Source of the DNA: Vreelandella piezotolerans
GTDB lineage: Bacteria > Pseudomonadota > Gammaproteobacteria > Pseudomonadales > Halomonadaceae
Direction: 5' to 3'
Length of the DNA: 64,000 nucleotides
NCBI RefSeq assembly: GCF_012427705.1
Contig: NZ_CP048602.1
Location: forward strand, 1,550,001-1,614,000
The position numbers and the translations under genes were made by a program. Below are positions 7,517 through 15,711 of the stretch, piece after piece; position 1 is the first letter of the stretch, and each line of letters begins with the position of its first letter. Under the pieces are notes generated by a model that was given only the letters and a program-made list of their open reading frames with translations, searched no databases and was not told where the DNA came from.

Positions 7517-8119
7517 CTACACGATCAGCCCCGCCAGCGCCTGCATCCCCAGCACTAACAGAAGCACCACAGTGCCCAGCGCTAGGCTGGTCTTCAGCGC
7601 GTGGCGTTTCCACATGCTTTCCACTCGGTGCCCAAAACGATGTACCAGCCACGCCAGGCCATAGTAGCGCAGCCCGCGAGCCATCAGTGCTGCCAGGGCG
7701 AACAGCACGATCGGGTAGCCCGAGAGCCCAGCGGTAATCATCGCCACCTGGAACGGAATCGGCAAAATGCCAATCGCTAAAATGGCGGCAAAGCCGTATT
7801 GGTCGAAAAAGCTCTGAAACGCCTGATAGCTTTGCTGCATTCCCATGAAGTCGATGAACCAAGTGCCGACGGACTGGTACAACACCATGCCCACGCCGTA
7901 ACCGACGATGGACGCCGCTAAACAGCCCAGCGTGGTGGCGGTGGCCATCGCCCAAATGCGTTGACGATTCACCGCCATGAGCGGAATCAGCACGAGTTCG
8001 ATGGGAATCGGCAAAATGATGGTCTCTAGGAAAGAGAGCGTGGCGAGCAGCCACAGCATGTTTTTCGAGCCGTTGATACGCTCGAACCACTGCTTGGTTC
8101 GCGTGGAAGTGAAGGCCAT
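7517..8119 (-). CDS. YqaA-type VTT/DedA-family inner membrane protein
   Basis: A 200-residue inner membrane protein with the VTT (SNARE-associated/DedA-like) fold. It has hydrophobic segments near residues 20-48, 55-80, 110-135 and 175-198. The paired motifs ETIILPIPIELVLIPL and GILPIPFQVAMITAG form the family's inverted re-entrant loops with conserved Pro residues. DedA relatives are implicated in lipid transport or envelope homeostasis; the exact substrate is unknown. The gene follows the DUF1206 gene by 11 bases on the same strand, so they likely form a two-gene envelope operon ending at the terminator at 7483-7510. Confidence 0.82.
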   Translation of the reverse strand: MAFTSTRTKQWFERINGSKNMLWLLATLSFLETIILPIPIELVLIPLMAVNRQRIWAMATATTLGCLAASIVGYGVGMVLYQSVGTWFIDFMGMQQSYQAFQSFFDQYGFAAILAIGILPIPFQVAMITAGLSGYPIVLFALAALMARGLRYYGLAWLVHRFGHRVESMWKRHALKTSLALGTVVLLLVLGMQALAGLIV

Positions 8120-8130
8120 GGGTCGAGTCG

Positions 8131-8940
8131 CTATACGGAAGGGTTGATGCGGCGATAGATCGCCGTGAGGAGGCTATACACGCCGAATGCGAACAGCCCG
8201 ATGGCAACGAACGCAAGCAGCCACTGGCCGAAGGCTTGGTGTCTCAGCGTGCTCAAGGCTTCCGCCGTGCCGCCTGCTTGGCTAGGATTGTATTGGTACG
8301 CCGCGATGATAAATAGGCTGCCCACGATCACAAAGACGAGACCCCGCACCGCCAAGCCAAAGCGACAGACGGGGTATGCCCAACGCTGCACGTGAGTGGG
8401 CATGGAGAAGTGGCGGTCGAATTTGGCTTTCCAGCCTTTGATGGCATGGGCAATGCCTGCGCTAATCAAGACCGCGCCTATCGCCGCGACCAGCCAGCGC
8501 CCTAATGGCTGCTGCATCAGCCAGCCAGCGGCATCCTGTGAGCCGCTGCCAGAGCCACCGGAGGCGCCCAAGCTGACGATCAACTGAGCCGCAAAAAAAG
8601 CCAGCAGCGTGTGCGTTACGGCACTGACCAACAAGCCCGCGCGGATCGCCAACCCTTTGGGTTGACTGCCATGGCCGTCGGTGTCTTGAAGCGCTTGCAG
8701 AGTGCGCCAAGTGGCGTAGCCCACTAGCCCAAGGGCAATGATACCCAGCATTACTTTGCCGAATGGGGCGGCCAATACGCTCTCTAGTGCGCCACGACTG
8801 CCTTCGGTTTGGCCGCCCTGGCCTAACGCGGCGAGCGCGGCTAAGCCGCCTACCAGTAAATACACGACCCCCCGCGAGGCGTAGCCCAAGCGGGCGAACA
8901 GTTTAACCGCATCCCGATGTGTCGGGGGTTGACTGGCCAT
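8131..8940 (-). CDS. DUF1206 family integral membrane protein
   Basis: A 269-residue inner membrane protein with six hydrophobic segments arranged as three repeats, each beginning with the DUF1206 signature of Arg-x-Gly-(Tyr/Leu/Phe)-x-x-Arg-Gly (for example ARLGYASRGVVYLLVG, CRFGLAVRGLVFVIVG) and ending with a conserved Tyr/Gly. The molecular function of the family is unknown. The ATG at 8940 is firmly set by AGGAGG, eight bases upstream. A longer open frame reaching 8997 is not needed. A Gly/Ser-rich periplasmic or cytoplasmic loop (GASGGSGSGSQ) lies mid-protein. It is the probable first gene of an operon with the YqaA-like gene. Confidence 0.88.
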   Translation of the reverse strand: MASQPPTHRDAVKLFARLGYASRGVVYLLVGGLAALAALGQGGQTEGSRGALESVLAAPFGKVMLGIIALGLVGYATWRTLQALQDTDGHGSQPKGLAIRAGLLVSAVTHTLLAFFAAQLIVSLGASGGSGSGSQDAAGWLMQQPLGRWLVAAIGAVLISAGIAHAIKGWKAKFDRHFSMPTHVQRWAYPVCRFGLAVRGLVFVIVGSLFIIAAYQYNPSQAGGTAEALSTLRHQAFGQWLLAFVAIGLFAFGVYSLLTAIYRRINPSV

Positions 8941-9141
8941 GGTGTCCTCCTGACGTGAATGGCATTGCCGATCCTTTCGGCGGCCCATACTGTGCATGTA
9001 AAATGGTATTGTCCAGCGTAGACCATGCGGCGGGCAGCGTTAGGGCATGGCGGTACTTTTATAGAGAGCACCGCTCAAAAGTGCCATAGTGGTTCTGGGA
9101 AGTAGTCAGTAAGCGTCTTCATGTGTCATGGATCGAACCCT

Positions 9142-9600
9142 ATGAGCGATCACCACATCGTTTTTATTCCAGCAGACCCGCATTACCTGCCGGCTGAGGA
9201 GCAGGTATCCCGTGCTAAGGAGACGTTATGGCAATGGATGCCGGAAGCCGATTCGCTTGACGCCGCCGTGTCTGAATACGTGCAGTTTCATGACTGCGGT
9301 AGTAATTTCGAGTACGTTCGTTGTCACCTGTGTGGGCAGGAGCTGACCCTTCCCCAGTGGCATCTTCTGATGGATCAAGATTACGATTTAGTGCGCGGGT
9401 TTGGGCTAATGCCGCAAACGCTTCCATGCTGTGGAAGTGTGGCCAGCGTGAACCAACTCGACTACTCCTTTATGCAAGGGTTTTCACGCTTTTCTCTCAC
9501 GGCGATTAACCCCAGAACGGGCGCGGTGAGCCCCCAGCAAGCGGAGCTACTAGGGCAACGGTTGGGTCATCGTCTTCTGGTGATTTATCGCCATCTTTAG
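9142..9600 (+). CDS. Small cysteine-containing protein of unknown function
   Basis: A 152-residue soluble protein. It carries CHLCGQ (about residues 55-60) and a downstream PCC pair (about 92-94), which could together form a zinc knuckle, although the spacing fits no zinc ribbon I can name. The N-terminus (MSDHHIVFIPADPHYLPAEE) has no signal peptide. ATG 9142 is preferred over ATG 9121 because the conserved-looking sequence begins there; neither has a strong ribosome binding site. The AraC-type gene follows 45 bases later on the same strand. Function unknown. Confidence 0.65.
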   Translation: MSDHHIVFIPADPHYLPAEEQVSRAKETLWQWMPEADSLDAAVSEYVQFHDCGSNFEYVRCHLCGQELTLPQWHLLMDQDYDLVRGFGLMPQTLPCCGSVASVNQLDYSFMQGFSRFSLTAINPRTGAVSPQQAELLGQRLGHRLLVIYRHL

Positions 9601-9645
9601 TGGGGAAGAGCAGCGGTCAAGACGAGGGTGGACGGATAGGTGAAC

Positions 9646-10476
9646 ATGAATAGAGCACAGCCTATTTTCTGGCGTGACGCGCGTATGCCCCACGTCGAAC
9701 TGCGCAAGATACAGGATGCGCGGCAGGTATGTTATGCACCGCACAGCCATGCGCATTGGTCGCTGGGGGCAGTGACCGCCGGGGTCAGTACGTTTCGATA
9801 TCGCGATGCCTCACATCAGATTCGTGCCGGTGACCTGGTCATGATGAACCCTCACTGGGTGCATGCCTGTAACCCCATCGCCAACCAGCCTTGGGCGTAC
9901 CTCATGCTGTATGTGGATGCTCGCTGGATGAGCGAGTTGCGCTATGGGCTTGGCCTACTACCTGCGCCAGAGTGGCAAGACATTGCGACTGCGGTCATCC
10001 GCCGGCCGAGTCTCTTCCACTCGTTTTGCGAGATGGCCGGCGGTTTGTTGGATGAGCAAGTCGCGATCGAGCGCAAGCGGCAGGCAGTCACCGCCTATCT
10101 CACTACGCTGATGAGCGAACTGGCGGAGGAGCCACCTCTGGCACCCGCGCCGACGCCTGAACTGCTGGCCCAAGTGGCAGACTATTTGCGCACGCACTGC
10201 GCCCGCGATATTTCGCTGGAAGAGTTATCCCAGCAAACGGGGTACAGCACGGGGCATTTGATTCGCGCGTTCAAGCAGCACTACGGCCTGACGCCCCATG
10301 CCTATTTGATCGATCAGCGTATTCAGTTAGGGCAGGCGGTGCTGAGGCAGGGTCAGCCCATCGTCGAGGCGGCGCTCACGGCAGGGTTCAACGATCAGCC
10401 CCATTTTCAGCGAACCTTCAAGCGGCTGGTCGCAGCGACGCCCCACCAATACCGTGCGCCGTCATTCAAGAAGTAG
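9646..10476 (+). CDS. AraC-family transcriptional regulator with N-terminal cupin domain
   Basis: A 276-residue regulator. Residues about 1-140 form an AraC-type cupin sensor (HSHAHWSLGAVTAGVSTFRY, then an RAGDLVMMNPHWVHAC strand). Residues about 170-270 hold the double helix-turn-helix: DISLEELSQQTGYSTGHLIRAFKQHYGLTPHAYL and PIVEAALTAGFNDQPHFQRTFKR. Regulators of this type often control a neighbouring LysE-family exporter. Here the exporter gene is convergent with a 15-base overlap, so control would act in trans on the promoter near 11060. The ligand is unknown. ATG 9646 has AGG five bases upstream; GTG 9640 is the alternative. Confidence 0.88.
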   Translation: MNRAQPIFWRDARMPHVELRKIQDARQVCYAPHSHAHWSLGAVTAGVSTFRYRDASHQIRAGDLVMMNPHWVHACNPIANQPWAYLMLYVDARWMSELRYGLGLLPAPEWQDIATAVIRRPSLFHSFCEMAGGLLDEQVAIERKRQAVTAYLTTLMSELAEEPPLAPAPTPELLAQVADYLRTHCARDISLEELSQQTGYSTGHLIRAFKQHYGLTPHAYLIDQRIQLGQAVLRQGQPIVEAALTAGFNDQPHFQRTFKRLVAATPHQYRAPSFKK

Positions 10477-11055
10477 AAATAGCGTGCTCGCTGCCAAGCC
10501 GACCGCCAAGCAGCGGTTGATCGTCAGGAGCACGATAGGCCGGTGCAGGTAACGTTTGAGAAACGCCCCCGCGTACACCCAGCTTGCCAGCGACAGCCAG
10601 CAGATCGGTAGATAAAGCGCGGCGAATAGGCCAATCAAGTAAGGATCGTTGCCGTTGGTATACGCGCCAATGCCTGCCGCCGAGGCCAGCCACGCTTTGG
10701 GGTTGAGCCACTGCATGGCCGCGCCGGTGATAAAGCCGGGGGCTTTGTGGGGGTCGTGCTCGCTCACTCGTCCATCGTGCTGACATAAACGTACGCTGAG
10801 GTAGAGTAAGAACACGATACCGGCCCACCGTAGCGCCTCCTCTAGCCAGGGCGTGACATGCAGCAGCGAATAGAGCCCCACGCCAATGCCCAGAAACAGC
10901 GCAAGGAACCCAAGCGTCGCTCCGGTCACGAAGATGAGCCCTTTATGAAGGGGGTAGTGGGTACCGCTGCTCAAGCAAACGATATTGACCGGCCCCGGTG
11001 AAATGGACGCCGCCAGGGCAAAGGCCGACATGGGTAGCAGTAGCGATGTGCTCAT
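10462..11055 (-). CDS. LysE/RhtB-family amino acid exporter
   Basis: A 197-residue inner membrane exporter with about six hydrophobic segments. The N-terminal signature FALAASISPGPVNIVCLSSG is the LysE/RhtB motif (SPGP), followed by GATLGFLALFLGIGVGLYSLL and the conserved MQWLNPKAWLASAAG motif. Substrates of the family are amino acids or derivatives such as lysine, arginine, threonine and homoserine; specificity cannot be told here. ATG 11055 is set by GGAGG about nine bases upstream. The stop overlaps the convergent AraC-type gene. The promoter region is shared with the divergent Ada-like gene. Confidence 0.88.
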   Translation of the reverse strand: MSTSLLLPMSAFALAASISPGPVNIVCLSSGTHYPLHKGLIFVTGATLGFLALFLGIGVGLYSLLHVTPWLEEALRWAGIVFLLYLSVRLCQHDGRVSEHDPHKAPGFITGAAMQWLNPKAWLASAAGIGAYTNGNDPYLIGLFAALYLPICWLSLASWVYAGAFLKRYLHRPIVLLTINRCLAVGLAASTLFLLLE

Positions 11056-11094
11056 GATGATCCTCCAGAAGGGAGGTGATAGTGTGCAAGCGGG

Positions 11095-11114
11095 GCGCAA
11101 TCTGGGTATTGCAC
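11095..11114. promoter_or_regulatory. Possible operator between the lysE-like and ada-like genes
   Basis: GCGCAAT (11095-11101) and ATTGCAC (11108-11114) form an inverted repeat matching at six of seven positions around a six-base spacer, 40 bases upstream of the lysE-like start. The binding protein is unknown; either neighbouring AraC-type regulator is a candidate. Confidence 0.3.
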
Positions 11115-11221
11115 AAAATTGATATGTGACGTGCGCAAGATTCGGGTGGGGTTGGGCGTGCTCGCTGGTTATGCTTGGGTCACGATAGGTGGTTCGCAAC
11201 GATGCCTGAGAGACCGACGCG

Positions 11222-12082
11222 ATGAACGACTATGCCCGAATAGAAAAAGCCATGGCCTTTATGGTGGCCAACGCCACCCAGCAGCCGAGTTTGGAGACGG
11301 TGGCGGCGCAGGTGCATTTGAGCGCGTTCCATTTTCAGCGGCTGTTTTGCCGCTATGCAGGCGTTAGTCCCAAGCGCTTTTTGCAGGCGCTGACGCTGGC
11401 GCGGGGAAAGCAGCTGATTGCTTCGGCCCAGAGTCTTAGCGACACCGCTCATGCGCTGGGCCTGAGTGGGGGCTCGCGGCTGTACGACCATTTTGTGACG
11501 CTCGAAGCGGTGACACCCGGCGAGTTCAAGCGCCAAGGGGAGGGTGTGGAGATCGTTTATGGCATTCATCCCACGCCGTTTGGCGAGGTGTTGGTGGCAG
11601 CGACGCCAAGGGGTATTTGCCGAATGGGGTTTCTGGCCGCCACGTCCGAGGCAGGGATGCTGGCTCAGCTCGCCGCTGAGTGGCCGTGCAGTACGGTGCG
11701 CCACCAGCCAGAGGCGACCCGCTATGCCGTCGATGCGCTGTTCGAGCCAGGGAAAACGGCTGCGCCGGGGGCGCTGTCGCTACACGTACGCGGCACCAAT
11801 TTCCAACTCAACGTATGGCGCGCGCTGCTGCTAATTCCCAACGGACGGCTCGCCAGCTATTCGCACATTGCCCAGTCGCTAGGCGCGCCAACAGCATCTC
11901 GGGCGGTGGGGAATGCGGTGGGCGCGAATCCGGTGGCGCTGTGGATTCCCTGCCACCGGGTGATTCAGCAAAGCGGCGCGCTGGGTGGCTACCGCTGGGG
12001 GCTGGAGGTGAAACGCAACGTGCAGGCCTGGGAAGCGGCTCGGCACCTAGAGCCGCAAGCGCAAGAGAGCGTTCAGAGCTAA
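11222..12082 (+). CDS. Ada-like fusion: AraC-type HTH plus O6-methylguanine-DNA methyltransferase
   Basis: A 286-residue cytoplasmic protein. Residues about 5-102 form an AraC-type double helix-turn-helix (PSLETVAAQVHLSAFHFQRL, LSDTAHALGLSGGSRLYDHF). Residues about 110-275 form the suicide alkyltransferase domain, with the acceptor Cys244 in IPCHRVI, the preceding ASYSHIA and SRAVGNAVGANP helices, and GGYRWGLEVKR. It repairs O6-alkylguanine by accepting the alkyl group. Classical Ada has an extra N-terminal zinc domain that senses methylphosphotriesters; it is absent here, so how the HTH part is controlled is unclear. The gene diverges from the lysE-like gene. Confidence 0.9.
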   Translation: MNDYARIEKAMAFMVANATQQPSLETVAAQVHLSAFHFQRLFCRYAGVSPKRFLQALTLARGKQLIASAQSLSDTAHALGLSGGSRLYDHFVTLEAVTPGEFKRQGEGVEIVYGIHPTPFGEVLVAATPRGICRMGFLAATSEAGMLAQLAAEWPCSTVRHQPEATRYAVDALFEPGKTAAPGALSLHVRGTNFQLNVWRALLLIPNGRLASYSHIAQSLGAPTASRAVGNAVGANPVALWIPCHRVIQQSGALGGYRWGLEVKRNVQAWEAARHLEPQAQESVQS

Positions 12083-12102
12083 CCCCGCTTGGTGGCTAAA
12101 AC

Positions 12103-13023
12103 CTAGTGGCCAAACACGGACCAGCCGGTGCGTTGTACGAACATCTCCAGCGCCCGTGCGCCTAGCAGGCTGTTACCGAAGCGATCCAGCCCCGGCGACC
12201 ACACCGCCAGCGATCCACGCCCTGGGGCAATGGCTAGAATGCCGCCGCCCACGCCGCTCTTGCCCGGTAAGCCTACGCGGAAAGCAAACTCCCCCGAGGC
12301 GTCGTAGTGTCCGCACATCATCATCAGCGAATTGATCCGCCTCGCCCGCTGGGGCGACACCACCCGCAAATTGCTGGGCCGGTTGACCCCGTCGGAGGCC
12401 AGGAAGAGCCCAGCGTGGGCTAGCTGGTCGCAGCTCATGGCGATGGCGCACTGGTGAAAGTAGGTGCCGAGCACTTTATCGACATCGTGTCGCAGCCGCC
12501 CAAAGGCCTTCATGAAGTGGGCCAGCGACGCATTGCGATCTTTGTGCTCCATTTCCGACGCGGCGACCTGATGATCGAAACAGATGCTGTTGTCGTCGGC
12601 GATATAGCGCACGAAGCTCAATATCTCCGCCAGCGTCTCTTTGGGCGCGTGGCCCATCATGATGGCATCCACTACCGCAATGGCCCCGGCGTTGATGAAC
12701 GGGTTACGCGGTTTACCGCTCTCGTGCTCGAGCTGAACGATGGAGTTGAATGGGTCGCCGGAAGGCTCGCGACCGACTTTAGTCCAAAGCCCATCGCCCC
12801 ATTTGCCTAGCGCAATGGTCAGGGTGAACACTTTCGAAATGCTCTGAATCGAGAAGGGCGTCGTCGCGCAGCCCGCCGAAAAACGCTGGCCTTCGACCGT
12901 GGCCAAGCTGATCGCAAACTGGCTGGGGTCCACATGGGCCAGCTGGGGAATGTAATCGGCTACGGTGCCGCGTTCGGTTTCCAGGGCCAGCTCGGCGGCA
13001 ATCTCGTCGAGTATCTCTTGCAT
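12103..13023 (-). CDS. glsA: Glutaminase
   Basis: A 306-residue serine-dependent glutaminase that hydrolyses L-glutamine to glutamate and ammonia in the cytoplasm. The beta-lactamase-like active site is visible as Ser61-x-x-Lys64 in [11 protein letters not shown]. The family blocks [58 protein letters not shown] and [16 protein letters not shown] [12 protein letters not shown] are all present. Length matches the usual 300-310 residues. It may supply glutamate as an osmolyte precursor or act in acid resistance. It stands alone on the minus strand; the 216-base upstream gap to the P450 gene presumably holds both divergent promoters, but I see no clear boxes. Confidence 0.93.
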   Translation of the reverse strand: MQEILDEIAAELALETERGTVADYIPQLAHVDPSQFAISLATVEGQRFSAGCATTPFSIQSISKVFTLTIALGKWGDGLWTKVGREPSGDPFNSIVQLEHESGKPRNPFINAGAIAVVDAIMMGHAPKETLAEILSFVRYIADDNSICFDHQVAASEMEHKDRNASLAHFMKAFGRLRHDVDKVLGTYFHQCAIAMSCDQLAHAGLFLASDGVNRPSNLRVVSPQRARRINSLMMMCGHYDASGEFAFRVGLPGKSGVGGGILAIAPGRGSLAVWSPGLDRFGNSLLGARALEMFVQRTGWSVFGH

Positions 13024-13239
13024 ATCGGGCGCAATCGTTGGGTGGTGGGAGCCGCTACCCTAGCGGAAAATGGCCAGGCTGTCTGCGGGCATTGCCTTGA
13101 TGGCATGGCCCATAACGCTAACTTAGTTAATGTTTGGCTTGATTTAAGTGCTCGTTGCGCGAGGGGATAGGTGAATGCCTTGCGTGTGGTCGAGGTGGCT
13201 CTAGACTGTCACGGTAGCCGCATCACTCAAGGAGCAGGA

Positions 13240-14610
13240 ATGGATAGGAGATCCACCCCTGATGGGTTGCCGACTGCAACGCTCAGGGAAACCATCGCCA
13301 TTATCAGTCAAGTCATGGCCCCCAACGTGGCAAAGGGGGTCATTCTTCGTCGTCCAAACGTCGTTGGGATGGTGGAGCGTTTTGGCCTGGATGCGAAAGG
13401 CATTCGGCAGTTGCAAGCGCTCAGCAAGAAGTATGGCCGTGGCCCACTCATGCTGAAAGTGCCGGGCAAAAAGATGGCAGTGGTGCTCGATCCCGCTGAT
13501 GCCAACCATGTGCTGGAGCACACTCCGGAGCCTTTCGCGACGGACGAAGCGCTGAAGCGCAGCGCACTCGGTCACTTCGAGCCTGACATGGCGCTGGTGT
13601 CCCACGGGGAAGCACGCCAAACGCGCCGCCAACTGAACGAGCGGGTGTTACAGAGTGGCTGCCCGCATCACCTTTTTGCCGATGCATTTACCCAGGTGGT
13701 GGAGGAAGAGGCCGACGCATTGGTGGCGCGCACCAACACACGCTTCGATGAGCTGGACTGGCCGACCTTTCAACGGGCGTGGGAGCGTATCGTACGGCGT
13801 GTGGTGCTCGGCGATAGCGCCCGAGATGACCGCACCGTCACTCGCGAATTAGTGCGGCTTCGTAAGGCCGCCAATTGGGGCTTCATGCACCCCAAACGCA
13901 AACGCTTGCAGCAGCGGTTCGAGCAGCATTTGGCGTTTTACTATCAGCAAGCCGAGCCCCATAGCCTGATGGCGATGCTGTTTCACCATTCGACCGAAGA
14001 GACCGACAGCGACCAAGCACCGCTTCAGCAAGTGCCGCAGTGGTTGTTTGCCTTTGACCCCGCTGGCATGGCGGCGTTTCGAGCGTTGGCGTTGCTGTGC
14101 GTGCACCCAGAGTTTGCGGCCAGAGCGTTGGATGACGTAAACGACACGCCGCCACCTGACATGGATTGCCTCAAGGCAAGTGTGTTGGAGGCGCTGCGCT
14201 TGTGGCCCACCACACCACTTATTTTGAGACAGTCGACGCAACCCACGCAGTGGACACCCGGGGAGATGCCTGCTCATACCTCTGTACTGATTCATACGCC
14301 TTATTTTCATCGCGATGAACGCTATTTGCATGCGGCTCATCGGTTTACGCCTGAGATGTGGCTTCGCCCGGACGGCGAGAGGCGATGGCCGCTGGTGCCA
14401 TTCAGTGGCGGGCCTGGCATCTGCCCCGGTCGACATATCGTACTGCTGGTGACTAGCCGCTTGCTCGCTGCGCTTCTGCGGCGGGCGCGCTGGGAGCTGC
14501 ATCCTCCAGGAAAGCTGAGCAGCGAAACCCCTATGCCGGGGTTGCTTAGCCCGTTCCACTTGCGCTTTCGCTTGGAGCGCTTTTCGTCCGATGACGCCAC
14601 CACGGCCTAA
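13240..14610 (+). CDS. Cytochrome P450
   Basis: A 456-residue soluble heme monooxygenase-type protein. The heme-binding loop is PFSGGPGICPGRH with axial Cys395. The K-helix motif is EALR in ASVLEALRLWPTTPLILR, followed by a CAR/PERF-like YLHAAHRFTPEMW. The I-helix region reads DPAGMAAFRALALL and lacks the usual acidic-Thr pair after AG, so oxygen activation may be unusual. ATG 13240 is set by AAGGAG eight bases upstream; the frame extends to 13171 without support. The alpha/beta hydrolase gene follows 14 bases later, suggesting a shared pathway. No ferredoxin or reductase gene is adjacent and the substrate is unknown. Confidence 0.9.
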   Translation: MDRRSTPDGLPTATLRETIAIISQVMAPNVAKGVILRRPNVVGMVERFGLDAKGIRQLQALSKKYGRGPLMLKVPGKKMAVVLDPADANHVLEHTPEPFATDEALKRSALGHFEPDMALVSHGEARQTRRQLNERVLQSGCPHHLFADAFTQVVEEEADALVARTNTRFDELDWPTFQRAWERIVRRVVLGDSARDDRTVTRELVRLRKAANWGFMHPKRKRLQQRFEQHLAFYYQQAEPHSLMAMLFHHSTEETDSDQAPLQQVPQWLFAFDPAGMAAFRALALLCVHPEFAARALDDVNDTPPPDMDCLKASVLEALRLWPTTPLILRQSTQPTQWTPGEMPAHTSVLIHTPYFHRDERYLHAAHRFTPEMWLRPDGERRWPLVPFSGGPGICPGRHIVLLVTSRLLAALLRRARWELHPPGKLSSETPMPGLLSPFHLRFRLERFSSDDATTA

Positions 14611-14624
14611 CAGGAGACCCTGCC

Positions 14625-15578
14625 ATGCCACATGCCCAGCCTACTACCGGCTTACGTTTCGATGTGCTGGTGAATATCTTGCCGGCTGAGGCCGATATTC
14701 CGTCATTACAAAGCTATACCACGCGAGATGGCGGCACATTGAGTTACCGTTACTATGCTTGCCACCACTATGCTAGCCACAACCATGCCAGCCACCGCGC
14801 TACTCAGCAGGCTGCGCCGTCGACGCTGTTGGTGCTGTTACATGGCTCATCGGCCAGCAGCCATTACTTGGCGCCCATGGCAGAGTACCTAGCGACATCG
14901 GTCGGGTTCGATGTCATCACGCCGGATTTACGTGGCCATGGACCAAACCCAGCCAAACGTGGCGATGTGGACTATATCGGTCAATTAGAGGACGACGTAG
15001 CCGACCTGATCGAGCATGCTAAGCGTGAGCATGCGCCCTATGAGCGTGTGGTGATTGGTGGGCACTCTTCGGGCGGAGGGTTAGCACTGCGCTTTGCAGC
15101 GGGCAAGCAAGCAAGCCATTTAGCCGGGGTCGTGCTATTGGCCCCGTTTTTAGCTTACAACGCGGCCACCGTGCGCAAAAAAGCGGGATGGGCAAAGCCG
15201 AATCTATGGCGCATTCTGCCGCTGGCGTTGCTGAATCAAATGAACGTGACTCGCTTCAATCACTGGCCGGTACTGCACTTCAACCTGCCGCTGGCCTACC
15301 GCACCGGGTCGGAAACCCTGCGCTACACCTACCGCATGATGGAGAGCTTTGGAACGGCGGACTACAAGGCCGACCTTGCCAATATTCGCGCGCCCATTCT
15401 GGTACTAGTGGGCGATAGAGACGAGGCGTTTTACGCTAAGCAATTCGAGCCTACCATTCACCTCCACGCGGCGCAGTCAGAGTTTGAGTTCATTGCGGGA
15501 GTGTCGCATTTAGATATCGTCGTCAATACCACCGCTGCTCAGCGTATCGCCCTCTGGGCAGAAACTCACGGCCTATGA
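14625..15578 (+). CDS. Alpha/beta hydrolase (lysophospholipase-like)
   Basis: A 317-residue serine hydrolase, probably acting on esters or lipids. The nucleophile elbow is GGHSSGGG with Ser148, the acid is in LVGDRDEAFY (about residue 265) and the His is in AGVSHLDIV (about residue 293). An oxyanion-type LLHGSSASSHY and the DLRGHGPNP strand are in place. An unusual His/Ala/Ser-rich insertion (CHHYASHNHASHRATQQ, about residues 46-62) lies just before the first core strand. It starts 14 bases after the P450 stop with an AGGAG site, so it is probably cotranscribed and may process the same metabolite. No signal peptide is evident. Confidence 0.88.
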   Translation: MPHAQPTTGLRFDVLVNILPAEADIPSLQSYTTRDGGTLSYRYYACHHYASHNHASHRATQQAAPSTLLVLLHGSSASSHYLAPMAEYLATSVGFDVITPDLRGHGPNPAKRGDVDYIGQLEDDVADLIEHAKREHAPYERVVIGGHSSGGGLALRFAAGKQASHLAGVVLLAPFLAYNAATVRKKAGWAKPNLWRILPLALLNQMNVTRFNHWPVLHFNLPLAYRTGSETLRYTYRMMESFGTADYKADLANIRAPILVLVGDRDEAFYAKQFEPTIHLHAAQSEFEFIAGVSHLDIVVNTTAAQRIALWAETHGL

Positions 15579-15711
15579 AATGAGCGTTATACGACTTGCG
15601 ATAAGGGCTTTTCTCAGTATTTAATGCCGTTGCCTTTCTTATGTTTTCTAACGCCTTTAGTGCAAGCGAGTCACTCTATGCAACGCCATACCGATACGCA
15701 GGGCAGCCGCG

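Noticed and set aside
13849..14631. Long minus-strand open frame (260 codons) opposite the P450 gene
   Set aside because: It lies wholly antisense to a gene with clear P450 motifs and has the composition of a GC-rich shadow frame.
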